Assembly: GCA_030704615.1 (NCBI GenBank)
Contig: CM060733.1
Coordinates: 3,534,001-3,598,000, forward strand
DNA length: 64,000 nt
Reading direction: 5' to 3'
Source: Takakia lepidozioides
Taxonomy: Eukaryota; Streptophyta; Takakiopsida; Takakiales; Takakiaceae
Shown piece after piece: positions 21,183 to 33,946 of this stretch. The notes under the pieces are model-generated. The model had not been told where the DNA came from, searched no databases, and saw only the letters and a list, made by a program, of their open reading frames with translations. Every line of letters begins with the position of its first letter. Position 1 is the first letter of the stretch. Both the position numbers and the translations under genes were made by a program.

Positions 21183-22466
21183 CGGGGGCGCGAATTGACA
21201 GTGTGAACCTTCTAATGCTTCCACTTCAATGCACGGTTACACAAAAAAATTTAATAACATTCCGATGTCTAATCCCTTCAGCTTCGAGCGAAAAACGATG
21301 CTTTCAAACTCCTCGTTACCAATATCAACATGGCCCAAGGCCTACAATGAACTAAGACACCTTGCCTTAGTTCTAGAAAACACCTTCATAAACTGGAGAG
21401 CTTCAAGCTCCACTCTCTAAGATCTAGGCTTCTTCTAGCAAACTAGACTACAACAAGACAAGGGCAAAGCAAGCAAATGAACTAGGTGAAGAAACAAAGA
21501 AACCTTGCCCTTCTTTTGTACTCTTTTTGGGCATCTTAAACTATTGTAGACTTATTATTAAACTATTATAAACTAGATGGAGATATAGTTTTAAACTACT
21601 AGAATGAAATAAACTAATATTTGGATGGAAACCATCAAGAAGACTAGTCAAATGTTTCTTCATCATCCATTTGGATGGCTAGGTGGCGTTTATCCTTTTC
21701 CTCCAATGAATTAAGTAGAAAACCAATTAATCGGTCGCTACAAGTGCCGTAGGCCTTGTAATTCGGTGCTGCTACTAACCTTAATCATAAATAACAAAAC
21801 TTGGTGATAAATTATGATTAGGTACTTTGTAAGTGCTTGTAAATTCTCAGATCAATCGAAGTTAAAAACATCTTCCAAACGTCGTTCTTCGTGGAAAACT
21901 TGTTGCTAATTCCTTGGAAAATACTCTAATGGTGGTGCTCCTGGGAGTCTCTGACCCTGCTACTTGAGCGTAAAGCTCGGGAGTCATCTCCAACTATCAT
22001 TTGCACCGTCGACTTGTCCATGCTTCGCTCCGAAGTCGTCCCGATTTGCTGTTGTTCTGATGCAGCGTCTTGCAGTTGTTGCGATATCTCATCGCTATAC
22101 AATCTAACTCTAAAATTGCCAAGTCATATCACTGCGTGAACCTACTGGAGAAGAGAAAAGGGAGAAAAGATAGATCGTAACCCGTCCTCAACAGTCGTCC
22201 TCGTACGGTTTGAACAGTTCCAAGTTGTCGCTACTTGTACCGAATAGATAGCCTATCATGTTGTCTATGCAGCTTTCTATGGTCATATTGACGCCAAAGT
22301 CCTACTCCATAGTCGTCTCAGACTCTATCTAAATTCCTAAGTGCTTACGTGGGAAATGATAGACACAATCGGTAGAGGTAGATAGTGGTTGGTCACAAAA
22401 CGTGAGATCTTGTCATACAGGAACCCATTGAGAGGGATTATTAGGCACTGATCGAGCTAGAGAAAC
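21183..22466. other. AT-rich interval, nothing recognised
   Basis: No credible ORF, RNA gene or repeat boundary was seen. The change from the GC-rich relic to AT-rich sequence at about 21.2 kb marks the end of that element. Confidence 0.4.
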
Positions 22467-23010
22467 ATGTCAGGTTCGGATCAAGTAGTACTTCATGAAC
22501 ATCCTGAAGTAGGAGATGGTTTAATTACTTATAATGTAGAGTCAACACCATACATTAATCCACGACCAGCGTTTTACCATCAATATTCGTCAAGAGTACA
22601 CAATGGGGACCTCTGTGTACGAGTCATACATGTTGGGAATAGGGTTACAGTGATATTGTGGACTAGAATAGCATATACATGGGTCATGGTATCCGCCATG
22701 TCAAGAAGAGTGACAGTGAGCGGTAGAAAAGAGATGATCCAAAATGGTGTCTGGACATCTGCCACAAGAAACTAGAATTAACGAAGTATAGCAATAGATT
22801 TCTTTTGTTTTTTGTTACTAACTGATAATACATAGGAAGATGTCGAGTCCATTAGGGGTCGAGGCTCCCTACTATGGTAGGAAATCAGAGGATATGGTGG
22901 ACTGAATATAAAAATTACAAATGGCAGGAGACGTTGGAGACTTATCAGATGACAAGATAGTCATGGTGGCTAGGTTGAACCTCAAAGGTAAAGCTCACAC
23001 GATGACTGTG
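22467..23010 (+). pseudogene. Degraded retrotransposon gag fragment
   Basis: A 102-codon ORF starts at 22,467 (MSGSDQVVLHEHPEVGDG). Further on, around 22,845-23,010, the plus strand reads VEAPYYGRKSEDMVD, two stops, then LQMAGDVGDLSDDKIVMVAR and LNLKGKAHT. The pattern of a G..ED.V..W start, then 'sDDK...AR..LkGkA' is typical of retrotransposon Gag. No protease or RT follows. Confidence 0.4.
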
Positions 23011-23042
23011 ATCCCATACATAACCTTGCTCTCCTCACCACT

Positions 23043-23335
23043 GTCAAGTTATTTCACCACTAGTGTGAAACTAGCTAGGAAATAGCTAGCTTTTACATAT
23101 TGACAGTTGGGATTGGCCCAAGTGTCAATCCAGGGGTCTAGGCCCTGGAGTGGTTATCTTCACGGCAAGCGCGGGGAAGCTCATCTTTCTTCTTGCACTC
23201 CCAAACCTGAAAGTACAAGCCTTCAACAGGCTGAAAGCATGCTCTACACATGCATTGCCCTCACATAAGGGAAGTCAGCCCTTCCCTCTTCCTTGCTTGC
23301 CCTCCAAGCTTGAAGATGGGAGCTTCGTCATGTAG
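23043..23335. repeat. Rearranged copy of a dispersed repeat also at 36.66 and 37.7 kb
   Basis: 23,043-23,200 (TGTCAAGTTATTTCACCACT onward) matches 36,664-36,822 in direct orientation. 23,204-23,332 (AACCTGAAAGTACAAGCCTT onward) matches about 37,704-37,836 in inverted orientation. The first part contains a hairpin, CTAGCTA-GGAAA-TAGCTAG, inside a longer GTGAAA...TTTTAC stem, and its first 66 bp begin TGTCAA and end TTGACA. Joining parts that are 0.9 kb apart and oppositely oriented elsewhere shows rearrangement in one copy. Confidence 0.75.
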
Positions 23336-25282
23336 ACCTACGCATGTGCTTTCTGAAAATAGGTACATTGTTTGATGTGGTCCAGGATTTATGGAGATCT
23401 CTTCTAGTGACAATAACCACAAATGTCAGTCTCGGAGCATGCAGGCCTACAGTTGTGCTTTACTTACAACGTTTACATAATTTGTCATGGCATTCTTGCC
23501 CTATTCTTGCATGAAAGAAGGTGGTGTCACCCCTTCGATGCTGCCTCTAATTATAACGCGTCTAATCAGCCCTGCAACCGACCATCTCTCTGAAAGGTGA
23601 AGAGCGCGACCATTCTAGAAAATTGAAAGCTCATCCAGTCAACTTTGTAGTCTCTACAGATCCATCACCCACACCATGTTCGTCTCGCTACTCAGGTTTC
23701 GGCCTGCTCTGAAGAAGCCGCAAGACAGTGCTGACCATTTGCTATGTGAAGGCGGCAACTCATTTCTCGTCTCAAGAGCAAAAACACAAAGATGAATGCA
23801 AACATTATAATGAGAACATTCTTCAGACTCCCTGGACTCTACTTGAAACTCATGGAATTACACCTTCTTGCTTTGCATAGGCCTCTCTTGAGTTACCATA
23901 AGGTCTGGACAAAGGAAAAGTCAGGCTTGATGCGGTATTGCGCTGGATGACTGGCTGAAATTGGTGCTCGGTAGTACTAGTAATACTTCATAAGAACACG
24001 GCTGATGCCGATAGCACCTAGATATCCCTCCTACTTATAAGGCCCTTGAACAAGACGGCTCAGATGCTGGTACATACGTACAGGTGTTACCTGCTCCTCA
24101 CGCAGACAACATCTTGTCCTGGCAAATCTCCTCTTATAGATTATGATTTCTTTAATTGAATTTATGACTCCTGGCATATATCTAGGAGAGGACATACGTA
24201 CAGGTTTCTGGAAATAGTGTTACGTGATAGTCCTTGTGAGGGGAGGATTGCGCAGCACTTCAGACACCTAAGTATATTCCTAGTTTCGCCAAGTGTATAA
24301 TATACCTGCTGTATCGTCTCTGGTATTCCCATACAGTTAGTACAGAAATAACTTATAACCATACCATAATCGTGTATTCGTATAGACGTATAGACTATGA
24401 TTAGAAAATTATTAATTTTTTAAACGCAAAATATTGAGAATACTTCTTACTCCCTTAAAGAAAAAATGCGAGAAATTTATATATAAGTGTGTCAGTTTAG
24501 GAAACTGGTTTAATGGAAAGTATCCTCCAATTTTGCTGATTAAAAAACCACAAAACAACTGATTTCATTACATTGCGCAAGAGATTCAAACCCTAGACCT
24601 TAATTATCCAGAACAACCACCAAACCCATTAGCACAATCTATAAAACCACCTTAACATTTATACTTATAAGTCGGTTTCTAAACAATCTCGCCCATGCAA
24701 AAATGAAATGGGCACTGTCATGTACACATGGTCTGATGCCATTGATGCAGAGCACATCTGTGCATGCATCTGTTGCTGCCACATGTCTGAACACCATGCC
24801 CATCTACATACACAACATGGGCACACATGCATGCCATCGCTGCCGGAGATGCATGCCGGAGATGTCCCGGGGACGTTGCCCAGAGATTCTGCCGGAAAAC
24901 CTCAATTTTGGCAACCGGCAATATCAACAGTTGCCGGTGGAAATCTCGGCAAGGGGTCAGAGGGCACTGCAGATAGAAACAAGGGGTGGAATGAAATGCA
25001 GAAAGTGCAAACCGTGCCATTTTGACGATTTCAATGTGTTAACACGCGAGAACTCGTTCTCATGTGCGAAAATCATGTCAGAGGTGCAGAATGGATGACA
25101 ATGGCAAGAGTGCAAAACGGGACGCCATAGGTAAGGAAAACACTGAGGGATCCAATAATTAAGAGTGGATTAGTTAGTAATGTGATAATTAGATCTGGAA
25201 TGAATGCAGTAAAGTGTTGCCTAATTGAACAAGGGCGCTGTCAAGAGGGAAGAGCGAGAGAGGAGAGAGCGAGGGAGTAGCG
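23336..25282. other. Intergenic interval upstream of the UBA/PUB gene
   Basis: No domain-bearing ORF was recognised. Small ORFs near 24,700-25,100 overlap on both strands and share no family features. From about 25,225 the plus strand becomes GAGAGAGCGAG-rich, as expected of a plant 5' leader ahead of the start codon at 25,283. No clear TATA box was identified. Confidence 0.4.
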
Positions 25283-28200
25283 ATGGCGGGGTTGTCACTG
25301 GAGTGTGGGGATTGCAAGGCACAGTTCCGGAGTGTGGAGGAGGCGCAGGATCATGCAGAGCTGACCGGGCATGCCAATTTCCAGGAGTCCACTCAGCCGG
25401 TATGTACTCCATCTTTCTCTCTCGCTCTTTTTCTCTCTCTCTCATCCCCGCAGTTGAAGATCCTCTTGATCGAGGCTATTACCGTTCTCCATGCCATCGC
25501 TTGTTCAACGAGGCGAGAAACGATTTCTATAGGATGATCGTGGCTGATTAGGTTTGATTGGCTTAACTTTGCTTTTCAAAGTGTTGGATTGCAATGCAAC
25601 GCAGTACAATCACAGCACTCTGAAGTGAACCTTAATTTTAACAGAATTTTATCGTGTAGCAAAATTCCGCGACCTCCTTCTGAGTCCGGGTGTTGGATAG
25701 CGGTTGTTCATAACTATCGACATCCGGATCAGAAATGATTGAAAAACGGTGGCACGTCCTTGTGCCTTCCTTGGACACGAAAGTTCACGTAATCGTCCAG
25801 CAGATTGCTTCTGTTTACATCCCCTCTCTGTGTATCGGAGATGTCATTATCTGTTGGCATGCATTGATATGTCTCTTACCAACAAACAACCTATGCTCAT
25901 GTGTTTGCGTATGGTGTCCCTTGTTCAAATCGTGTTAGTGTGCAATTTGGTTATTTACTCATGCTTTGCGTACATGGTCTGCCTTGAAGCTTCATATTCA
26001 AGATGACCGAGAAGCTCAGGATGGGTTATTTGTGAAGGTGATAGGCCTGTGCATGCCATAGATGAGTGATATGGCCCTGGCACGTGTGACTTATATATCA
26101 GCAAATTGCTGCACGCAGGATGACGTTTGTATTTTCTTACCTCTCTAAGGAACCACTAGAATGCCTGTACCAAGGTACCTTTGGAATGCTGGAGCAAATC
26201 CAGAATTTGTGGAGCTGCATGATATGAGCTCCTCCATTTTTGCATTTGTCAGTTGCAATTAGGCGTTTGGATTCAGATTGTAAAAACTCTTACCTTTAAG
26301 CAAGGCTACCACGTGAATGCAGGTTTGGACTTACCCAAGTCAATTAAAGATGACGAGGTGGACAGTTGAACTTGTAATGCAGATGCAGATAAGACTAGCT
26401 CTGTTTACCCTAGAGTACAGGGGGGTCACTGTCTCTTTGAACACATTGCAGCCCTGATTGTAGTCAAGTTGTGAGGGAATAGTTCTGACAGGATTAAGTT
26501 GTATTGTGGCAAGCAGGTGCTCAACCTTGTGTGCACTACCTGTGGCAAGCCATGCCGCACGCAAACGGTGTGTCCCTTCATTCCCGGGTTCTCTTTCTTG
26601 GCCTCTCCAACCCTTATTTCTTAGGACACTTAAGGGGATGGATATGCCGGCTTGGCAACCAGCCGCAAACCATTGCGCCCTCCGCAACTTTAGAATTGAC
26701 ATACAGTTACTAAGCAAGATAGCCACAGGAGAGAGTAAGGACGTAGCAGCAAGATGCTTGATGTCTTTTGGGGGAAATGGGAAGAGGGATCCTTGGTTGG
26801 AAGATATTGGAAAACGGTCTGGATGTCAGGATAAAGGAAGAGAGAGTGATAGAGACCCAAAGAAATTTATTTCGTCCATGGTAGTTCCAGAGGGGAGAAG
26901 GAAAGAGTGACGCAGTCACGGGGTCCCTGAGGGCCCATGGAACAAGTAGGAAAGAAATGTTGACATGAACAGACACCAAACTACACCTGAGACGAAGTGC
27001 CTCAGGTAAGCTGCCTAGCACTTTTGATCCCAAAGCTGAAGGCATGCACCAGAGATGGGGAGACAGTAGTATCAGCCTTGGATCTCATTTAATGTAGGAT
27101 GAGGAAAAGAATGGTTGCGAGGGAAAAAAACTTGATAACACCCACAGAAAGCCATAAGGGGCCTATGGAACAGGGTAAAGGGTATAAGGAGATATACAGC
27201 AAGGCACTTTGGATCTTCAAAGCTGAGTGGTTTATAACAATCACTTTTTTAAGGGGAATTGGAGTTGTCCGTCAAGGTCAGAGTACTCTGGGCAGGGCTG
27301 GAGGATTTTGGTAACCATTGTGATTGGCAAGAAATCAGATTCCATACTTAAGGGACCTACATTCTTGCCAGGTTTGGTGTCAGCTAAAGAAACTGTATGA
27401 TTTAGCATGCTCTCCAGCAGAGCTTCAGATGTCACACACATCCACTATATCTTTTGGTTGGGCTGGAAACAGGAGAAGGATTTACACACAAAGAGAACAG
27501 GGCATACTGAGTTTACCGACAAAACTGAAGAGGCATCAAAGCCCTTAGTGTTGGAGAACCCTGTGGGGTCTGGTGTGGCCGGACCAAGTGGTGCTGGGGG
27601 GCTTAGTGATGGCAAACCGACAGGTCAGTGTCTATCTTCATTAAATCCCACAAAGAAAGGAAAGAAGACATTGGATGTCAGGGTTTGTCTTGGAAATGTG
27701 CAAGAAATGCTGGAATTTATTTGGCATTTGCCTTCACACAAGAATGAGCTAACAAATGTAGGAAAGGTTGGGGGTTGGGCGATTTGTGTTCACAGTACTA
27801 ATGAATTTGCCCACTTCTCCTGTAATCACTTTTGAATACCTGTGGTGAAGCACTCATGCTTTTTGTGTGTGGTACCAATGGTGGCAGAGATGGTTGTTCC
27901 AGAGGTAAACAAGGAGTTATTGTCAGAACTTGAAGCTATGGGTTTTGCAACTGCAAGGGCTACTCGGGCTCTCCATTTCACAGGTACAAACTACTACAAT
28001 TTCTCGACATGAATGGACCCATGAAGTCTGATAATGCTATCTGGAGCTTATCAGCCACATGTTGCAGGTAGCCTGCAGGTTAAGCTAGTCCTCTCTCTTG
28101 TCTTGCCCTCGTGTCGTCTTCATTCAGTCACACTGTCTTGAGCTTTAGGTGGTCGCATATGAAATTTTGTAAAGTTATTACACTTTCCATGCAGTGATCT

Positions 28201-31200
28201 TGAAAAATAATAGTGGCACTGTGCTTGAACTTACTACAGGTACTAGTAGTTTAGAAGCTGCAGTAACTTGGATCGTTGAGCATGAGGAGGATCCTGACAT
28301 TGATGAAATGCCTTTGGTAAGATTTGGTGTCAAAGTACATGATCCTATCATTGATGATGGTCTCATCTTCATCTGTTCTTTTTCCTTTACCAACAATCAA
28401 TTGAAATAGCTTAGACTAAAAGCAGCTGTGCTGTCACTGGGAGAGGTGGGTTTGAACGGTGTGACTAAAACGCTTTTATGATCCTCATCATTCTGAGCGT
28501 CCTATGAACTTAAGCTTCCATATCTACCACGTTGTAATCCTGTGAAGTGATTGGACACCTAACTGAATTCACAGCAAAATGCAACCGAATGCATGAGCCA
28601 TAGGATTGCATTTTACATAGTTTCTAGGTATCGTAACTCCTTGATTGCTATGTTTTAAACGGAAGTGTGGAGTAAGGTGCTGCACTGGAAATGAAAAGCC
28701 TGTTACAGTGGCCAGACATGGCAGTCCAACAACCCTCTCCCAGGGAGGATTTGGTTTCACATGTGTTTGGCTTCCATTGGGATTTTTCACAGGGGAAGTT
28801 GGCACTGCATTGTTGCAATTCCAGGTCACTAGTCTCTTATCTCCGGTGATCAAGCATGATCATGAGCTGTTTGGTCCCTGTTTTCTTGGTGGTTAGACAT
28901 TAAGGTTGGCTTGTTGGCCTTGTACACAATGCTTGGTTGGATTGGCACGCTGGACCTTACTTGTGGAGCAGTCAAATGTGACAGAGCTATTATTGCATGA
29001 GTGTAGGTTTCTGCGGACACGGCAAACCCATCCATGGCATCATTGCTTACCCCTGAAGAGGCCAAGGCAAAAGCCCAGGAGCTTCGGTCAGCTCCTTTCT
29101 TTCTTTGTGTCTCTCAGTATGTGTATGCAGGTGTGCTGTACTTTCTTCCTCTTCTTCGATATGGGACTAGCATTGATGGGCTAGAGGTGCAGTGCTGGAG
29201 CAGTCTTTTGGAGTGTTAGCTTTCTGCAGGTTGCAATCAAGAAGTATGCTAACCACCTCACTATATCGTAGTTTATACCATGGTAAGTCACACTACTGGA
29301 GTGAGCCCCTCACAAAGGTAGTGTCTGTTCCCATTTGTTACGCTCAAACTGGGCGGGCCTAAGACACAAAGGCTACAGAAAACGACATCTTATGAGTACA
29401 TTCTATATCCTAGTCTTGGCCAATTCAATGGGCTATAAAGAAATCTGGCAGTCAGGTGTCATATCCATATGGATGGACCCTATCCAAACTGAAGTGATGT
29501 TGTTGAACTGCAGAGAGAGAGCTAAGAAGAAGAAAGAGGAGGAGGAGAAGAGGATGGAAAGAGAGCGGGAGAAGGTGAGTCTTGCAAGTGATAATGGCAA
29601 CCTGCCTGAGTAAGGCAGTGCTTTAAAAACTTTATGCATTTTCAGGGGATCATGAATTTTAAAAATGAAGTGTAGTAATGATGATTTGAGCTATTCAACC
29701 TTGACCAAATGTCAAGATCAAACCTTTACAGGCTTAGAAATGGACACTTGACTTGGTCTTCTTGTGTGTTGGCAATGGAATGAATTCAGGAGCGCATACG
29801 GGTAGGTAGGGAATTGCAAGAAGCTCGGCGCATTGAGGAAGAACAGGAGCGTCACCGGTACTCTGCTACTTGTTCTGTCCCTATCATTGTGAAAACTTTT
29901 AGTTCAGTGAATGCTGGATGAAGGAGCCAGGTTGTCTTGTTTAGGTTGGCAGCTTTCCACTGCCACATATTCACAGAAGGCTAGAATAGTCTCAATCTTA
30001 ATTGGGACATGAATAAGATCTCTTCTTGGTGTTGATGGAGCAGGTGTGGGTCCAGTATTCAGACAGTGGTTAAAGCTGCCTGATTTTCTTATTAGTACCG
30101 AGATTCCTAGTCTTTGGTTCTTATTTCTTGTTTTGAAAGTTCCGTAGCTCTGAGATGCAGAATGATGATATTGAGAAAGGCTGAAAAGGATGAGGAGAGG
30201 CGTGCACGCGAGAAAATCCGCCAAAAACTTGAGGAAGATAAGGTACGTTTTCACATTGCTGTTCATTTTTGTATCTTTCTTTCTCCTCCAGCCCACCCCA
30301 TGCAAGTGACAATTTGTTTACTTGTTTCCATTCTGTCGCTGAAGCTGTGCCCTCCCATCGTGGCTGAAAAAAATGGGTTGAAAATTGGCATCAAGTTGAT
30401 GCTGTGGTTTAGTGCTTTGTAGGGAAAATCTAGGAGGCCTAAACATTGTTGCAGATGAGTCTAATAGTGGAGCTAGCTTCTTACAGTATGGCCACATTTT
30501 GCTCTCCTTCCCCCATCCCCTCCCCTCCAATTTTCTACTCTGCACATCTTTAGCCAAAAGGCTACAGCAAGTATCATCATCAACCCTTACCTCTTTCTAC
30601 AGGTGTATCTCTTTGTTCCTATGGTGTGGGTGCTTAATGGTGTAGTCCTTTGTGCAGGCAGAGCGGCGTCGAAAGCTGGGTCTGCCCCCAGAAGACCCAA
30701 AGACTGTGGAAACTCCCCTCCATGTAACAGAAGAGAAGAAGGTCCACCATTTCACATTCTGACTACATGCATTGTGCAGACTGATTGTAGCGTCTTGCTT
30801 TCTCTCTCTGGACCATTTCCCCATTTCAATTCGTAGCCTGTGAGAACCAACTTAGGAGGTAGGTATGATTATGCGCTTGTGTCGTAAAAATTTGAGAGTG
30901 GTTGTAAGTTATCTCTTTGTACCCCATGTGTGTTGCACATAGAACTTCCTGAGTTCTTGAATCAGTGAGTTCCTCATGTTGTTTGTAAGTATGACCTCCA
31001 GTAGGGGGTTAAGGAGGGGAAGATTCGCGGTGTCAAGATTGTAGCATCCAAGGAACTTGTCCACCAGCTGTACTAGCAGAGGCAATGCATTTTCATGCCA
31101 GACACTATTGTCATTGTTTTCCCTTTGCTATCGTGTTTCCCTCCAACGGTGGCACTTGCTTCAAGTCTAGAAGCTTAGGGCTTCTTGTTCTCCGAGGGCT

Positions 31201-32610
31201 CCTGCATATGATTTGGCCTTTGGTCTCTTTTTGTTGACTAATGGCCTCTTGCCTTGATGGCTTTTCTTGAGTCTGCTGAGGTGTTTAGGTGAAGAAGTGG
31301 TTTACTAATCATATTCACCCAGTGACTTCCCTTTTTCCTTTTAACAATAAGTGAAAAGAAATGAAGGAAAGCAAGAGAGGCTTTTCATGATACTCCAACC
31401 TTTATCTTAGGAGTACACTGATGAGTGAATAATTGATTTGGGTGGATTGGGCAGAGTTTTCTGCCAATGAAGCCAGCAAGCAAAGCAGAGCAAATGCGCG
31501 AGTGCTTGCGCTCCTTGAAGCAAGCACACAAGGTTGTTTACTGTCTGTCCCTCCATTTTGTCATTCAGTGGTTCTCTGATGCTGTATGATGTACTATCTG
31601 TTGTCATAAAGCTTGTGTGTTTCCAGGCTAGTGTTTCCACTAGCCTGTCCCTCTCTCTCCTCACTGTTGATCTTATGGCATTTTCTTTGGCTCTGTACAA
31701 GCCATAGCCGTTTTGGGTTGAGTTTCTCTTTCTGTCAAGGTTTCTTTAGGTCTTCAGCATTGACTGTAGCTCCTTCCTACTGTGTTTGTTCTGATCCGTG
31801 ATGGTACAGGAGGAGGATGCCAAGGTCAAGAGGGCTTTTCAGACTCTGCTTACCTACGTAGGGAATGTGGTACGTTCGCCTGATGAAGAAAAATTTCGAA
31901 AGATACGGCTGACAAACCCATCCTTTCAGGTACAGCATGGTCCCTTTCCTTCGATTCTACAGGGTGAAAGGCAATGTCACATCAAGGGCTGTAGGTAATG
32001 TTCCTTGTCTTTTCCTTATCAGTCTTGGAGTCAAACTCTAATGGTCTAGTACAATGAGCGTGTTGGACAACTTTCAATCCCATCAATGGGGTCATGAAGT
32101 TTGTTGGCTGTCATGAGCTGTATGTCATATCGGGGTTTCAAGCTCTGGTGGGCAACAACTTCTGAACTGGTTCAAGGAGGGTTTCCATTGTGTGAGGCTC
32201 AGCCCAGCTGAGATTGACCAGGAAGAGTTAATGGATGCATCTCTCATGATCGTAATATTTCTTCTCTCTTTTGAAGTCCCATGGGTCCTTGGGACTTCCC
32301 ATGGAAGAGATTCTTGTATATTCTTGATTTGTTTCTTTTCCTGTATGTCCCATGGGGCCTATTCCTCTCTCTTTTTTCAAACTCTTCTCTGTGGATGTAA
32401 TATGTTTCATTTTTCCTCAATGTGTTTGTGCAGGAGAGAGTGGGAAGCCTGAAAGGTGGAGTTCAGTTTTTGGAGCTATGTGGATTTGAGAAAGACGAAG
32501 GTGGTGAGTTTGTGACAATCCCACGTGAAAAGGTGGATGTGATCTTGCTCAATACAGCAGGTGCTGAGCTTAATTCAGCCATTATCAACCCATTTTTTGG
32601 TGTTTTGTAG
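25283..32610 (+). CDS. C2H2 zinc finger / UBA / PUB domain protein, 13 exons
   Basis: Exons: 25283-25399, 26517-26567, 27473-27623, 27888-27983, 28240-28316, 29007-29086, 29514-29574, 29790-29857, 30161-30242, 30658-30741, 31455-31532, 31810-31929, 32434-32610. They join without a stop into 413 codons. Two C2H2-like fingers come first (C8, C11, H24, H30; then C45, C48, H61, H67). A UBA domain covers about 115-160 ([37 protein letters not shown]). A long Lys/Glu-rich helix follows ([34 protein letters not shown]), then a PUB domain ([39 protein letters not shown]) ending NPFFGVL. Order and length agree with the plant UBA/PUB protein family (Arabidopsis At1g04850, from memory). UBA binds ubiquitin and PUB domains bind the p97/CDC48 tail, so a role in ubiquitin-linked CDC48 work is likely. 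The only weak splice site is the donor after 30,741 (GTCCAC). Confidence 0.93.
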
Positions 32611-33769
32611 AGCTGGCCAAAATTTTGACCCGGGTGTTTTTAAACATAGTTTATGATATCCACTGGAAGAACTGGTCAGGTCATTGGAAATATTGTTTAG
32701 ATCTGTTGGAACTCTCCTCAGGCTGTCACTGCTCTGCACCTCTTTTTGCTTGGTTCAAGAGGGTCTAGACAATGCCAAAAGCTGTGGACAAGTGCTTTCC
32801 AAAAGCAGAATCAAATGCCATGTTGTAGATCAATCATATTTTAACACACTTCGAAGTGATTGTAGCATCTTCTCTGTGGCCCTCATGCCCCTCTCCACAA
32901 CTAAAAGGGTGACTAAACTCACTAGTCATCTGACTTGAACTATCATCAACTGATGTTTTTGTCACTTGGTCATAAATGCTTGCTTAGAAACGAACTGTGT
33001 GAATTTGTTACCATTGGAGTTTGTCATAACTTGAATGAGAGATTGAGTAGAGAATCGGCTTCTTGCACTGCTCTGAAATGCCGGAGATAGTCTTTAGCAC
33101 GTCCACTGGGTTGGGTGCAATTGCTTGTGTGGGGAAAAGATCCAGCATTGCCAAGTTTCCTCGAGTTGTGTTCTCCAACTCGTACACCAAAGCTTTTCCA
33201 AGGGCATATTTGTCGAGAGTCCAGGAATAAACAAATTACTGAATGTGGGCACAGCCCAGGGAAAAAATCAATGGTGTATCCTATGCAAGAAGATGGTGGT
33301 TGCACTTGGCAGATTCTCCTCAAACTTTCGGACTGTCTCCATGTTGTGGAGAGAGTTGTTGATTCCTTGTATTTGTAACTGTCCTTCACGCACAACTGGA
33401 ACACATTATAGAACTATTATCCCATAGATAGCCTAGCAGTTGTGGGTTGAAAACCATGTAAGTGTGTTGGATGTCACAAAGAATCCACTTTTCCCCACTG
33501 GAAAGTAGTAGCTTTGACCCCAAACCTTTGGAGTTGAGAAACACCATAAATCTCGCTTACTTTGGCCTTAAATTTTTATTTTCATTGGCTCTATGCATCG
33601 CGTTAACCTTTAAATGCCCACATGTCATGTTTGACTTTTTTCTTAAACTTGACCCGTGGCCCCCAAAAATTAGTATAAAATTTGGACAAATCCGAATTTT
33701 CAAAAATTAACTTATTCTATAACAATGAGAAGTTTGGAAAAATTGAGCATTGATTATCAGTGCTCTTTA
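32611..33769. other. 3' flank of the UBA/PUB gene
   Basis: No recognised gene. Overlapping ORFs on both strands at 33,008-33,427 have no family features I can name. The minus-strand one (ELENTTRGNLAMLDLFPTQA) looks somewhat protein-like and could be a transposon scrap. Confidence 0.35.
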
Positions 33770-33946
33770 GGCTCCGTTGCATCCTACATTCCGTGCCTCT
33801 TCCTGGTCATGCAGTATTATATAATGAAAATAATATACATCATAGATCTTCAAATGCCATTATTATGAACTTTATCATATTGACACTCTCTAAAAACATA
33901 TCTGCATGACCATGAAGATGTACGGAATGTCGGATGCAACGGAGCC
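33770..33946. mobile_element. MITE-like element with about 45-bp terminal inverted repeats
   Basis: GGCTCCGTTGCATCCTACAT at 33,770 is answered by GTCGGATGCAACGGAGCC ending at 33,946. The inverted similarity continues inward through ATTCCGT/ACGGAAT to GGTCATGCAG/CTGCATGACC, with a few mismatches. The 177-bp unit has an AT-rich core and no ORF. No convincing target-site duplication is visible, so the superfamily is undetermined. Confidence 0.75.

Noticed and set aside
33024-33404. 126-codon minus-strand ORF opposite other open frames
   Set aside because: No recognisable motif, and overlapping ORFs on both strands in 3' flanking DNA. Not enough to call a gene.
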